DNA of 52,434 nt from the NCBI GenBank assembly GCA_020848455.1, contig JADLAB010000150.1:1-52434 (forward strand). The letters run 5' to 3'. The translations under genes and the position numbers were made by a program. The notes beneath the pieces are model-generated. The model was not told the origin of the DNA, made no database searches, and saw only the letters and a list, made by a program, of their open reading frames with translations. This document shows, piece after piece, positions 8,405-17,656 of the stretch. Origin of the DNA: Polyangiaceae bacterium (GTDB lineage: Bacteria; Myxococcota_A; Polyangia; Polyangiales; Polyangiaceae). Numbering within the stretch: position 1 is the stretch's first letter; each line of letters starts with the position of its first letter.

Positions 8405-8941
8405 ATGAACACGACGAAAGGCTTCCGGCTTCGCTTCGTGGCGCTCTGCACCGCCACCACCGCCTGGCTCGTGGGGACCGCCGCCTGCGGCAGCGTCGCG
8501 AAGGACTGGTGCGAGAAGAAGTGCAACTGCGAGGGTTGCAGCGATCGGGCGCGCGAGCTGTGCGAGCTCGGGATCGAAGCCGACATCGACGTCGCTGACG
8601 CCTACGACTGCACGCCGGAGCGCGAGGACTACGACGACTGCGCCCTGCGTCAGGGCGACTGCGATCAGAACGACTGGCGTCTGCGCAACGACGTGTGCGT
8701 CTCGGAGCGGCAGGCCCTTGCGGACTGCATCTCGGCCGCCTCGGAGCTCGACGACCACGTCGTCAATCCGCCGGTGCAGTGCGCCTGCCAGTGCACCTGC
8801 GCGACCTGCGGGCCGATCGCCGCGAACCCGACCTGCCCGCCCGACCCGGTCTGCACGACGTGCGACGCGGTGTGCACCACGGCGTGCGCTGCGACCGCGA
8901 ACTGCGGCGCCTTCGTCAGCAGCACCGGCACCTGCCAGTAG
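8405..8941 (+). CDS. Cys-rich lipoprotein, array member 6 (type B with tail)
   Basis: A 178-residue predicted lipoprotein, the longest of the six. The lipobox is TAAC (C28), then the type B cluster C36, C40, C42, C45 and the core C53-x15-C69-x9-C79-x6-C86-x11-C98-x9-C108. A tail from residue 126 (CACQCTC, then many Cys, Pro and Thr) shares the CQCTC word with the tail of member 2. The tail appears to have moved between subtypes, or the ancestor had it and others lost it. It ends 28 nt before the convergent PEGA gene. Confidence 0.8.
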   Translation: MNTTKGFRLRFVALCTATTAWLVGTAACGSVAKDWCEKKCNCEGCSDRARELCELGIEADIDVADAYDCTPEREDYDDCALRQGDCDQNDWRLRNDVCVSERQALADCISAASELDDHVVNPPVQCACQCTCATCGPIAANPTCPPDPVCTTCDAVCTTACAATANCGAFVSSTGTCQ

Positions 8942-8969
8942 CGCGCCGCAGACGCAGCCCGCGCGAGGC

Positions 8970-9283
8970 TCAGTCCGGGACGCGCTCGAGCTCGACCTCG
9001 ACGTCGAGCGGGGTCTCGACCGCCTCGACGAGCACGTCGAAGGGGAAGAAGCCTACCTGCTCGACCGTGATCCGGTGCTGGCCCGGCAACAGGCCGACGC
9101 CGCGGCGCTCGACCTCACCGAGCTTGCCCACGTAGCGATCGTCGATGGTGACGAGGGCGTCGTCGACGGCACCGTGCAGCGAGAGCGGCACGCGCTGCTG
9201 GGTCGGGCAGGCGAGGCCGACGACGGCGAGCAGCGTCCCGAGGGCCAGGATCCGCGTGGGGTGGGAAGCGGCAGACACGGGGC

Positions 9284-9287
<4 letters not shown>
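8970..9287 (-). CDS. PEGA-domain lipoprotein
   Basis: A 105-residue predicted lipoprotein with signal peptide and lipobox LAC (C27). The rest is one PEGA-like beta domain (about 34-102), with [11 protein letters not shown], then [15 protein letters not shown] and a V-rich end. PEGA domains are small surface-layer folds common in myxobacterial lipoproteins and kinases. The GTG start at 9287 shares its bases with the TGA stop of guaA (GTGA overlap of 4 nt), so translation is probably coupled to guaA. The functional link with guanine nucleotide synthesis is not evident. Confidence 0.78.
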
Positions 9288-10843
<1,556 letters not shown>

Positions 10844-10889
10844 GCGGGCCGGGTAGCATGGCGCACGCGCGACGCCCAGCCGCAGGACC

Positions 10890-11480
10890 TCAGGGCAGCT
10901 CCTCGTCGATGACCTCCGCCAGCACGTCGTAGTCGAGCGCGCCGACGCCCATGCGGCCGTTGATGAAGAAGGTGGGGGTGCCCGGCACGCCGAGCGCCTC
11001 GCCCTGCGCCTTGTCGGCGTCGACGGCGGGCGCCTCGGTGTGCTGGTCGAGCGCGGCGGCGAACGCCGTCATGTCGAGACCGAGGCTCTGGGCGTAGCCG
11101 TCGAGGGCCGTGCGGCCGAGGGCGTCCTGGTTCGCGTAGAGCACGTCGTGGTAGGCCCAGAACTGGCCCTGCGCTTGCGCGGCGAGCGAGGCCTCCGCCG
11201 CGAGCCTGGCGTGCGGGTGGAACGACAGCGGGAAGTGCTTGTAGACGAAGAGCACGCGGTCCGCGTAGTCGGCCATGAGCTGCCGCACGACGGGCTCCTC
11301 GAGTCCGCAGTAGGGGCACTCGAAGTCCGCGAACTCGACGAACACGACCGCCGCGTCGGCCGGACCCACCGTCGGAGCCGCACCGACGTCCACCGTCATG
11401 CGCGCGTCGGCGTCGGCAAACTCGCTGCCCGTGCAGGCCCCGAGCAGCCCCGCGAGCCCCAGCACCACGAGCCTTCGCAT
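10890..11480 (-). CDS. DsbA-family thiol-disulfide lipoprotein
   Basis: A 196-residue thioredoxin-fold protein with a lipoprotein signal (lipobox LGAC, C16). The active site CPYC is at 55-58, inside [11 protein letters not shown]. The cis-proline loop is [12 protein letters not shown], followed by a C-terminal helix. This is the layout of DsbA/DsbG-like periplasmic oxidoreductases of the thioredoxin_4 type, which form or rearrange disulfide bonds. Such an enzyme would suit the disulfide-rich lipoproteins encoded nearby, but that link is inference. A promoter-like TTGACC-N16-CACAAT lies directly before the start. Confidence 0.9.
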   Translation of the reverse strand: MRRLVVLGLAGLLGACTGSEFADADARMTVDVGAAPTVGPADAAVVFVEFADFECPYCGLEEPVVRQLMADYADRVLFVYKHFPLSFHPHARLAAEASLAAQAQGQFWAYHDVLYANQDALGRTALDGYAQSLGLDMTAFAAALDQHTEAPAVDADKAQGEALGVPGTPTFFINGRMGVGALDYDVLAEVIDEELP

Positions 11481-11486
11481 CCCCCC

Positions 11487-11514
11487 ATTGTGCCCGCCCC
11501 CGCCGGCGGGTCAA
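11487..11514 (-). promoter_or_regulatory. Candidate leaderless promoter of the DsbA-like gene
   Basis: On the minus strand TTGACC (11509-11514), a 16-nt spacer and CACAAT (11487-11492) precede the ATG at 11480 with exactly 6 nt between. The -35 matches five of six consensus bases and the -10 four of six. This is the best sigma70-like match of the window. Confidence 0.55.
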
Positions 11515-11537
11515 ACGCGACGCGAACCGAAGGGACG

Positions 11538-12011
11538 TCAGGGGAGCTTCTTCGTCTCGGCCGGCGCGGGCACCGGGGCGGTGCCGACCGGTGTGGCGCG
11601 GCCGGGTGTGCCGAAGGGGGCGGGCGGCTGGCTGGGATCGGGCACGGCGTGCGAAGCGGCGAGCCCCGTGCCGGACGGGGTGGGCGCGGTCGCGCTCGCG
11701 GTCGGAGCGGCGGGCACCGCGCTCGCGGTGCCGGGAGGCGCAGCGCTCGGTGCGGCAGGCGCCGGGCTGGGCGGGGGCGGCGGCAGATCACCCGGGTCGG
11801 GCAGCGTCGCGGTCGCGGGCCCGTCGAGGCCAGGCGCGTCGTAGCTGCGCGGCGCCTCGTAGTCGGGGGGCGGCCCCTTCGGCATCGGCGTCCGTTCGCG
11901 CGGGCAGGCGGCGAGCGCGACGAGCGAAAGAAGCGCGAGCGGCGCGAGCCGATACAGGGTGGCGGCGGCTGCGCCCTGGTGCGGGCGGCGCGGCGTGCGT
12001 GCGGCGGTCAT
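11538..12011 (-). CDS. Pro/Ala-rich lipoprotein
   Basis: A 157-residue predicted lipoprotein with lipobox LAAC (C36) after an Arg-containing leader and hydrophobic segment. The mature part is low complexity, made of Pro, Ala, Thr and Gly, and ends in ETKKLP. No domain is recognised. The start ATG overlaps the TGA of the upstream small lipoprotein (ATGA), so both are probably translated together. The composition fits an extended cell-wall-spanning linker, but no function is assigned. Confidence 0.65.
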   Translation of the reverse strand: MTAARTPRRPHQGAAAATLYRLAPLALLSLVALAACPRERTPMPKGPPPDYEAPRSYDAPGLDGPATATLPDPGDLPPPPPSPAPAAPSAAPPGTASAVPAAPTASATAPTPSGTGLAASHAVPDPSQPPAPFGTPGRATPVGTAPVPAPAETKKLP

Positions 12012-12262
12012 GGCGGATCTCCTGCGCTCGGTGCGGCGCTCGGTCGTGGTCGGGGTCCCGAGGGCGAGGGCGCGGTGGGGTCGTTCGGCACGGGCGAGGC
12101 CGTCGCGCGAGGGAGCGCGCGCGGGCCCGGGTAGTCGGCGCCGACGGCGTTCGGTGCGGCGCCGGGCAGCGGCGTGGCCGAGAGCGCTGCCTGGCCGTCG
12201 CCGCCCGGGCCGCCGCCGCAGGCGGCGACGCCGAGGAACAGGCTGAGGGTCGCCCGACGCAT
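12008..12262 (-). CDS. Small Pro-rich lipoprotein
   Basis: An 84-residue predicted lipoprotein with lipobox VAAC (C15) and a short Gly/Pro/Ala-rich mature part. It is the first gene of a two-gene unit: its TGA overlaps the ATG of the next lipoprotein. A TAGGTT hexamer lies exactly 6 nt before its ATG. No family recognised; the two low-complexity products may act together. Confidence 0.6.
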   Translation of the reverse strand: MRRATLSLFLGVAACGGGPGGDGQAALSATPLPGAAPNAVGADYPGPRALPRATASPVPNDPTAPSPSGPRPRPSAAPSAGDPP

Positions 12263-12268
12263 GGGCAG

Positions 12269-12274
12269 AACCTA
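12269..12274 (-). promoter_or_regulatory. -10-like hexamer 6 nt before the small lipoprotein
   Basis: TAGGTT on the minus strand, with exactly 6 nt to the ATG at 12262. It lies in the 88-bp divergent region shared with proA. No convincing -35 is seen. Confidence 0.4.
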
Positions 12275-12314
12275 GCATGGGGCCGAACGTGCGCGTGCAG
12301 CGTGAAGGGCGCGC

Positions 12315-12344
12315 TTGTTTTCGCACGCGGGGGCGCGCTAGCTT
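12315..12344 (+). promoter_or_regulatory. Candidate leaderless promoter of proA
   Basis: TTGTTT (12315-12320), an 18-nt spacer and TAGCTT (12339-12344) are followed by exactly 6 nt and the GTG at 12351. There is no Shine-Dalgarno. The local T-run is unusual in this DNA. Confidence 0.45.
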
Positions 12345-12350
12345 GCCGGC

Positions 12351-13607
12351 GTGTCCGATCTGACGAAGGAGCTCGAGGGGCGCTGCCACCGAGCGCGAGC
12401 CGCCGCGCGCGTGCTCGCGGCGCTCGACCGGCGGCGCAAGGACGCCGTGCTCGCGGCCATCGCCGCGCGCCTCGAGGCCGAGACCGAGGCGCTGTGTCGC
12501 GCCAACGCCGAGGACCTCGAGCGCGCGCGAGCCGCCGGGCTCGAGCCCGCGATGCTCGACCGGCTGGCCCTCGACCCCGTGCGCGTCGCCGCCATCGCGG
12601 CCGGCGTGCGCGAGATCGTGGCGCTCGAGGACCCCGTGGGCGAGGTCACGTCCCTGCGGCGCCGGCCGAACGGCATGCAGGTCGGGCGCATGCGCATCCC
12701 CCTCGGGGTCATCGCGATGATCTACGAGGCCCGCCCGAACGTCACGATCGACGCGGCCGCCCTGTGCCTCAAGAGCGGCAACGCCGTGCTCCTGCGCGGC
12801 GGCAAGGAGGCGGCGCGCTCCAACGCCGCGCTCGGCGACCTCGTGCGCGCCGCGCTCGCCGCCGAGGGGCTGCCCGAGGACGCCGTGCAGGTCGTCCCGC
12901 CGCTCGGGCGCGAGGAGACGAAGGTGCTGCTCGGCCTGGCGGGGCTCATCGACCTCTGCATCCCGCGCGGTGGCGAGGGCCTCATCCGCTTCGTCACCGA
13001 GCACGCGCGCGTGCCGGTCGTGCAGCACTACAAGGGCGTGTGCCACCTCTTCGTCGACGAGGACGCCGACCTCGACATGGCCCTCGCGCAGGTGGAAAAC
13101 GGCAAGCTGAGCCGGCCGGGCGTGTGCAACGCGCTCGAGTGCCTGCTCGTGCACGAGCGGGTGGCGGCGGCCTTCGTGCCGCGGCTGGCGGAGCTCGTCG
13201 GGCGCGGCCTCGAGGTGCGCGGCGACGAGGCGACGGTGGCGCTCCTTCCGGCAGCGCGCCCCGCGGCACCCGACGACTGGGGCCAGGAGTTCCTGGCGCG
13301 CATCCTCGCGGTGCGGGTCGTCCCGGGCTTCGACGCGGCGCTCGACCACATCGCGCGCTACGGCTCGCTCCACACCGAGGCCATCTGCACCCGCAGCTAC
13401 GCGCGCGCCCAGCGCTTCCTCCGCGAGGTGGACGCGAGCTGCGTGCTCGTCAACGCCTCCACGCGCTTCAACGACGGCGGCATGCTCGGCCTCGGGGCCG
13501 AGATGGGCATCTCGACGAGCAAGCTCCACGCCTTCGGGCCGATGGGCCTCGAGAGCCTGACCACGTTGAAGTGGATCGTCACGGGCGACGGCCAGGTGCG
13601 CACGTGA
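12351..13607 (+). CDS. proA: Glutamate-5-semialdehyde dehydrogenase ProA
   Basis: A 418-residue gamma-glutamyl-phosphate reductase, the second step of proline synthesis from glutamate, using NADPH. Family marks are RIPLGVIAMIYEARPNVT, KSGNAVLLRGGKEA, IPRGGEGLI, VVQHYKGVCH and the catalytic C259 in RPGVCNALEC. The C-terminal part ends in a standard STSKLHAFGPMGLESLTT segment. Length is typical. proB is not in the window. rsfS and rlmH follow on the same strand; proA near rsfS is a common arrangement, but the usual nadD between them is missing. Confidence 0.96.
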   Translation: MSDLTKELEGRCHRARAAARVLAALDRRRKDAVLAAIAARLEAETEALCRANAEDLERARAAGLEPAMLDRLALDPVRVAAIAAGVREIVALEDPVGEVTSLRRRPNGMQVGRMRIPLGVIAMIYEARPNVTIDAAALCLKSGNAVLLRGGKEAARSNAALGDLVRAALAAEGLPEDAVQVVPPLGREETKVLLGLAGLIDLCIPRGGEGLIRFVTEHARVPVVQHYKGVCHLFVDEDADLDMALAQVENGKLSRPGVCNALECLLVHERVAAAFVPRLAELVGRGLEVRGDEATVALLPAARPAAPDDWGQEFLARILAVRVVPGFDAALDHIARYGSLHTEAICTRSYARAQRFLREVDASCVLVNASTRFNDGGMLGLGAEMGISTSKLHAFGPMGLESLTTLKWIVTGDGQVRT

Positions 13608-13692
13608 GCGCACCCGCTCGCCCGCACCCCGGCGGCCGCTGCCGCCTGTCAGATGTTTGCGGCCGCAGCCGCGTTGCCCCAGGATCGTCCGC

Positions 13693-14154
13693 ATGCCCGT
13701 GAAGAAGAAACGCGCCAAGCTCGAGAGCTCGCTCACCGAGGCCTCGAAGGTGCGCTCCACCGCCACCGCCTCGCCCGCCGCGCGCGCGCTCGCGCTCGCG
13801 GTCGCCGGTGCCGGTCTCGACAAGAAGGCGCTCGGCGTCGAGATCCTCGATGTCACGGGCAAGGTCGACTACGCGGAGCTCCTGGTCCTGATGAGCGGTC
13901 GCTCCGATCGGCACGTCCACTCGATCGCCAAGGGCGTCGAGGAGGACGTGAAGAAGAAGCTCGGCGTGATGCCGCTGTCGGTCGAGGGGCTCACCACCTC
14001 GAGCTGGGTGCTCATCGACCTCAACGACGTCGTGGTGCACGTGTTCCAGGAGAGCGCGCGCAGCTTCTACGACCTCGAGGGCCTGTGGATCGACGCGCGC
14101 CGTGTGCCCGTGCCCGAGCGGCTCGAGCCGCGCAGCACGGGCGCGCTCGACTGA
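13693..14154 (+). CDS. rsfS: Ribosomal silencing factor RsfS
   Basis: A 153-residue protein of the RsfS/Iojap family, which binds ribosomal protein L14 and blocks subunit joining under starvation. The conserved part begins near residue 40 (KKALGVEILDVTGK), then LLVLMSGRSDRHVHSIA, and ends with SWVLIDLNDVVVHVF and the FYDLEGLW motif. A Lys/Ala-rich extension of about 40 residues precedes it. ATG 13693 is preferred to an upstream start in non-coding-looking sequence. rlmH starts 7 nt after its stop. Confidence 0.93.
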   Translation: MPVKKKRAKLESSLTEASKVRSTATASPAARALALAVAGAGLDKKALGVEILDVTGKVDYAELLVLMSGRSDRHVHSIAKGVEEDVKKKLGVMPLSVEGLTTSSWVLIDLNDVVVHVFQESARSFYDLEGLWIDARRVPVPERLEPRSTGALD

Positions 14155-14161
14155 GCCCGAG

Positions 14162-14590
14162 GTGAAGCTCTGCATCGTAGCCGTGGGCGAGCTCAAGTCG
14201 CCCGGCCTGCGGGGGCTCGTCGACGACTACTACGGGCGCATCCGGCGCCACGTGGCGCTCGAGGAGCTCGAGTGCAAGCCGCCGCGTCTGGTCCCGACGC
14301 TCGAGCGCGCGGCGCGCGACGCCACCGTGGTCGCCCTCGACGTCGGGGGCGTCGAGCAGTCGAGCCCGGCGCTCGCGCGACGCCTCGAGGGGCTTGGCCG
14401 GCGCGGCAAGGGCGTCGTCGTCTTCGCGATCGGCGGGGCCGACGGCCTGCCAGCGGACGTGCTCGCGCAGGCGCACGAGCGCTGGAGCCTGTCGCGGCTC
14501 ACCTTGCCGCACCGGCTCGCGCGCCTGTTCCTGGCCGAGCAGCTGTACCGCGCGTTCACGATCCTGCGGGGCGAGCCGTACTCGCACTGA
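14162..14590 (+). CDS. rlmH: 23S rRNA m3-pseudouridine-1915 methyltransferase RlmH
   Basis: A 142-residue SPOUT-class methyltransferase that methylates pseudouridine 1915 of helix 69 in 23S rRNA. It has the family start KLCIVAVGELKSP, then ALDVGGVEQSS, FAIGGADGL and the C-terminal knot LAEQLYRAFTILRGEPYSH, near-identical to the family signature. It is slightly shorter than the 155-residue E. coli form. The GTG start at 14162 lies 7 nt after rsfS, and the pairing with rsfS is conserved widely. Confidence 0.95.
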   Translation: MKLCIVAVGELKSPGLRGLVDDYYGRIRRHVALEELECKPPRLVPTLERAARDATVVALDVGGVEQSSPALARRLEGLGRRGKGVVVFAIGGADGLPADVLAQAHERWSLSRLTLPHRLARLFLAEQLYRAFTILRGEPYSH

Positions 14591-14617
14591 CTCGACTTGC
14601 GACCTTCAGCCGGCCGC

Positions 14618-15622
14618 TCAATCCCCCGCGTCGCGCCGGGCCTTCTGCCGCTTCTTCTCGCGCGCCTCGCGGCGCTCGCGCTTCTGCTCGGCGTAGGCCT
14701 CGCGCTGCGCGTCGGTCGGGGGCTTGCCGAGCAGGTAGCAGAGCCCGATCGACAGGCCGTACAGGGCGATCATCGGCGCGGCCATGAGGAGCTGGGTCGT
14801 CCCGAGGTCGGGCGGCGTGATCACCGCGGCGACGACGAAGGCGATCACGATCCACCAGCGGAAGAAGCGCACGAGGTGCAGGTAGTTGATGACCCCCACG
14901 AGCGAGAGCGCGAGCGTGATGATGGGGATCTCGAAGACGGCGCCGAAGGCGAGCGAGAGCTTCGCGACGAGGTCCACGTACTCGCTCATCATGAGCGTGG
15001 GCGTGAGGCGCGCGCCGGCGGTGTCGATGGGCCCCGCGAGCGACAGCAGCCACTCGAAGGCATAGGGAAAGGCGACGAAGTAGCCGAACACGCAGCCGCA
15101 CGCGAACAGGATGCTCGTCGCGAGCACGAAGGGGATGACGTAGCGCTTCTCGCGGCGGTAGAGCCCGGGCGCGATGAAGCGCCACAGCTGGTAGAAGACG
15201 ACCGGGGCGCCCACCACGAGCCCGACGAGGATGGCGAGCTTCAGGTAGTTCATGAACGCGCCGACCACCGACGTGAAGTGCAGGGTGAGGTCGCCGGGGA
15301 TCTCGTTCTGCTTCCAGGCGCGCTCGAGCGGCTGGACCATGATGCCGAGGATGCGGTCCTTGAAGAACCAGGCGACGATGGTGCCCGCCGTGACCGCGAG
15401 CACGCTCTTGACGATGCGGCCGCGCAGCTCCGAGAGGTGATCCCAGAGGGTCATCGGCGGGTCGTCGCGCTCGTCGTCGTGCGGCGGCCGTGGTGCGGGG
15501 TCGCGCGCGTCCTTGGGCTCGCGCTCCCGGGGCTCGGGCGCGCCCTTGCGCCCGCGCGTGCCGCCGTCGTCCTCTGCGTCGCGCCGCCGCGCGGCGCGCT
15601 CCCGCGGCTCGGCCCGCTTCAA
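14618..15622 (-). CDS. tatC: Sec-independent translocase TatC
   Basis: The polytopic receptor subunit of the twin-arginine export system. The core begins at MTLWDHLSELRGRIV and shows six membrane segments, including IAPGLYRREKRYVIPF and a late FGAVFEIPIITLALSLVG. The end is a charged Arg/Lys/Glu tail. Start choice: TTG 15622 has a GGAGG seven nt upstream and overlaps the TGA of tatB, giving a 334-residue protein with a 56-residue charged extension. ATG 15454 would give a normal 278-residue protein but has no ribosome site. The TTG is preferred on that ground. Confidence 0.88.
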   Translation of the reverse strand: MKRAEPRERAARRRDAEDDGGTRGRKGAPEPREREPKDARDPAPRPPHDDERDDPPMTLWDHLSELRGRIVKSVLAVTAGTIVAWFFKDRILGIMVQPLERAWKQNEIPGDLTLHFTSVVGAFMNYLKLAILVGLVVGAPVVFYQLWRFIAPGLYRREKRYVIPFVLATSILFACGCVFGYFVAFPYAFEWLLSLAGPIDTAGARLTPTLMMSEYVDLVAKLSLAFGAVFEIPIITLALSLVGVINYLHLVRFFRWWIVIAFVVAAVITPPDLGTTQLLMAAPMIALYGLSIGLCYLLGKPPTDAQREAYAEQKRERREAREKKRQKARRDAGD

Positions 15623-16173
15623 GACTCGTCCTCCACGGGCTCCGGGGCGGCGTGCGCGCGCTCCGCGGGGGGCGCGGGCGGCGCGGCGGGCTCGTCGGGG
15701 GCGTAGGGATCCGGGGTGGCGCCGCTCAGCGAGGCGGCGGTGGGCGGCGCCGCCTCGCTCGCTGCCGGGGGCGGCGCGTGGCGTGCGCCGTAGGCGTCGG
15801 GGCCCTCGACCGGGTACTCCCGCTCGGGCGGCGGCTCGTCGGGCGTGCGCCGCGCCCGCGGCCCGGACGCGGCGGGCACGGGCGTCGTCATCGGCTTGAG
15901 ATCGCTCGCGCGCAGGGGGTCCTCGACGCCGAGCAGCGCGCCGAGGGGCTTCGGCCGCGACAGGCCGCGCAGGGTCTGGAGGTCCTTCTGCAGGCCCTCG
16001 GCGCGGATCACCTCGTCGATGCCGCTCTGCTGGCGGAGGTCGTTGCTCATGCGGCGCAGCTTGGTCACCCAGCGGCCGAGGTTGCGCATGAGGCGCGGCA
16101 GCTCCTGCGGGCCGAGCACGACGAGAAACACGATGGCGATGACGATGAGCTCGCCGAAGTCCAGCCCGAACAC
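15619..16173 (-). CDS. tatB: Sec-independent translocase TatB
   Basis: A 184-residue TatA/TatB-family protein. One N-terminal membrane helix (FGELIVIAIVFLVVLGP, about 6-22) is followed by the hinge QELPRLMRNLGRW and an amphipathic helix, then a long Pro/Ala-rich tail to residue 184. The length and the position directly upstream of tatC favour TatB over TatA. The start is GTG 16173 with TAGGAC 6 nt before it. Its stop overlaps the putative TTG start of tatC, so translation is probably coupled. Confidence 0.88.
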   Translation of the reverse strand: MFGLDFGELIVIAIVFLVVLGPQELPRLMRNLGRWVTKLRRMSNDLRQQSGIDEVIRAEGLQKDLQTLRGLSRPKPLGALLGVEDPLRASDLKPMTTPVPAASGPRARRTPDEPPPEREYPVEGPDAYGARHAPPPAASEAAPPTAASLSGATPDPYAPDEPAAPPAPPAERAHAAPEPVEDES

Positions 16174-16179
16174 AGACCA

Positions 16180-16185
16180 GTCCTA
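16180..16185 (-). promoter_or_regulatory. -10-like hexamer 6 nt before tatB
   Basis: TAGGAC on the minus strand, exactly 6 nt before the GTG at 16173. No clear -35. It lies in the divergent region with the FadL-type gene. Confidence 0.3.
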
Positions 16186-16278
16186 CCACAACCACGGCAC
16201 CACGCCCGCCGGCGCCCGTGCCGGGCGCGGTCGCGCCGACGGCCCACGAGACACGAGACTCGATCGGGCCCAATGTCG

Positions 16279-16284
16279 TACAGT
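16279..16284 (+). promoter_or_regulatory. -10-like hexamer 6 nt before the FadL-type gene
   Basis: TACAGT (four of six consensus bases) with exactly 6 nt to GTG 16291. This spacing, repeated at other genes, is used to choose the GTG over the ATG at 16273, which lies upstream of the hexamer. Confidence 0.4.
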
Positions 16285-16290
16285 CGCGCC

Positions 16291-17616
16291 GTGATGGGGT
16301 CGCCGCTCGCTGTCGGAGTGCAGCCTGGCGCGCGTCGGGCGTGCGCGCTCGCGCTCGGCCTCGCCGCGCTGCTCGGCAGCGCACCCTCGCTCGGCTCGCC
16401 GCAGGAGGTGGTGGGCTTCGGCTATCGCTCCATCGGCATGGGCAACACGGGCATGGCCGCGGGCGAGGGCGTCGACAGCGTGTACCTCAACCCGGCCCTG
16501 CTCTCGCTCGGCCACGAGATGCAGCTCGAGCTCGGCGTGCTCGGGGCGAGCTTCTTCCTGCGCGCGGACGGCGAGACGACGCCGGGCAAGCTACCGTACT
16601 CGTCGCTACGGGCGAACACCATCGGAGGCATCCTGCCCTTGCCCTTCGGGGGCGTGCTCGAGGACCGCGTGACCATCGGGCTCGGCTTCCTCACGCCCTT
16701 CGACGTCGTCGTGCGCGGCCGCATCCTCTACCCGGAGAAGGCCCAGTTCCTGCTGGCCGACCGCGTGCAGTCGGTGGCGGTGCAGGCGGCGCTCGGGCTC
16801 GACTTCGGCTACGGCATCCGCGTCGGCGGCGGCTTCGCGGCGCTCGCGGCCCTGTCGGGCTCGGTCGTCGTCGCGACCGACGCCTCGGGCCGCATCGGCA
16901 CGACCGTGAAGGACCAGCTCGTCGCGAGCTACGCGCCGCTCGTCGGCGCGGCCTTCGACCTCGACGAGCACTACCGCCTCGGCGTGACCTTCCGCGGCCC
17001 GCTCCAGGCGCGCTTCAACGTCGTCATCGTGGCCGACGATCTCGGCGGCATCCACATCCCGCCGCTCAACATCTCGGGCGTCGCGCAGTATGACCCGTGG
17101 CAGCTCGGGGCGGAGGTGGCGCGCGTGGGCGGTCCGTGGACGGTCGCGCTCGGTCTCGTCTACAAGCACTGGCCCGCCTATCCGGGCCCGGTCGAGGCCA
17201 CCGTGCGCTGCGAGGACCGCCCCGATCCGAGCCTGCCGTGCAGCGCGCCCACGCCCGCCGAGCCCGGTTACTACCCGGTGGTGGCGCCGCGCCTGGGCGT
17301 CGACCACCGCCTCGAGGCCGGGCCGGGGACGGCGTTCCACCTGCGGGCCGGCTACGCCTTCGAGCCGTCGCCGGCGCCCGCGCAGGTCGGGCGCACGAGC
17401 TACTACGACTCGCACCGGAGCGTCGTGTCGCTGGGCTACGGGATCCGCCTCGAAGATCCACAGCCGCCGCTCTCGTTCGACGGCTACTTCCAGGCCCAGG
17501 TGCTCCACCCCCGCACCCACGAGCGCCGGGTCGCCGAGGGCGCGCCCGCCGACGACGACGTCGTGTCGCAGGGCTTCATCCTCGGGGGCGGCGTCGCGGC
17601 CGCGGTGAGGTTCTGA
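16291..17616 (+). CDS. FadL/OmpP1-type outer-membrane protein
   Basis: A predicted outer-membrane beta-barrel of about 440 residues with a signal peptide (hydrophobic ALALGLAALLGSAPSLGS) and the family-like start YRSIGMGNTGMA followed by VYLNPALLSLG. It has many alternating aromatic strands and a C-terminal phenylalanine (VAAAVRF). FadL-family barrels carry hydrophobic compounds such as long-chain fatty acids across the outer membrane. The start could be GTG 16291, ATG 16294 or ATG 16273. A second barrel gene follows 40 nt downstream. Substrate unknown. Confidence 0.82.
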   Translation: MMGSPLAVGVQPGARRACALALGLAALLGSAPSLGSPQEVVGFGYRSIGMGNTGMAAGEGVDSVYLNPALLSLGHEMQLELGVLGASFFLRADGETTPGKLPYSSLRANTIGGILPLPFGGVLEDRVTIGLGFLTPFDVVVRGRILYPEKAQFLLADRVQSVAVQAALGLDFGYGIRVGGGFAALAALSGSVVVATDASGRIGTTVKDQLVASYAPLVGAAFDLDEHYRLGVTFRGPLQARFNVVIVADDLGGIHIPPLNISGVAQYDPWQLGAEVARVGGPWTVALGLVYKHWPAYPGPVEATVRCEDRPDPSLPCSAPTPAEPGYYPVVAPRLGVDHRLEAGPGTAFHLRAGYAFEPSPAPAQVGRTSYYDSHRSVVSLGYGIRLEDPQPPLSFDGYFQAQVLHPRTHERRVAEGAPADDDVVSQGFILGGGVAAAVRF

Positions 17617-17619
17617 AGC

Positions 17620-17654
17620 GGTCGAAGGTCGAAGGTCGAAGGTCGAAGGTCGAA
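17620..17654 (+). repeat. Heptamer repeat GGTCGAA x5 between two barrel genes
   Basis: Five perfect copies of GGTCGAA fill almost the whole 40-nt gap between the stop of one barrel gene and the GTG of the next. The GAAGG formed at unit junctions is the only Shine-Dalgarno-like sequence before the second gene. Gain or loss of one unit would move the spacing by 7 nt. Confidence 0.9.
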
Positions 17655-17656
17655 GC

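Noticed and set aside
16273-16293. ATG 16273 as start of the FadL-type gene
   Set aside because: It lies upstream of the TACAGT hexamer whose spacing fits a start at 16291, and adds residues before a normal signal peptide. It is not excluded.
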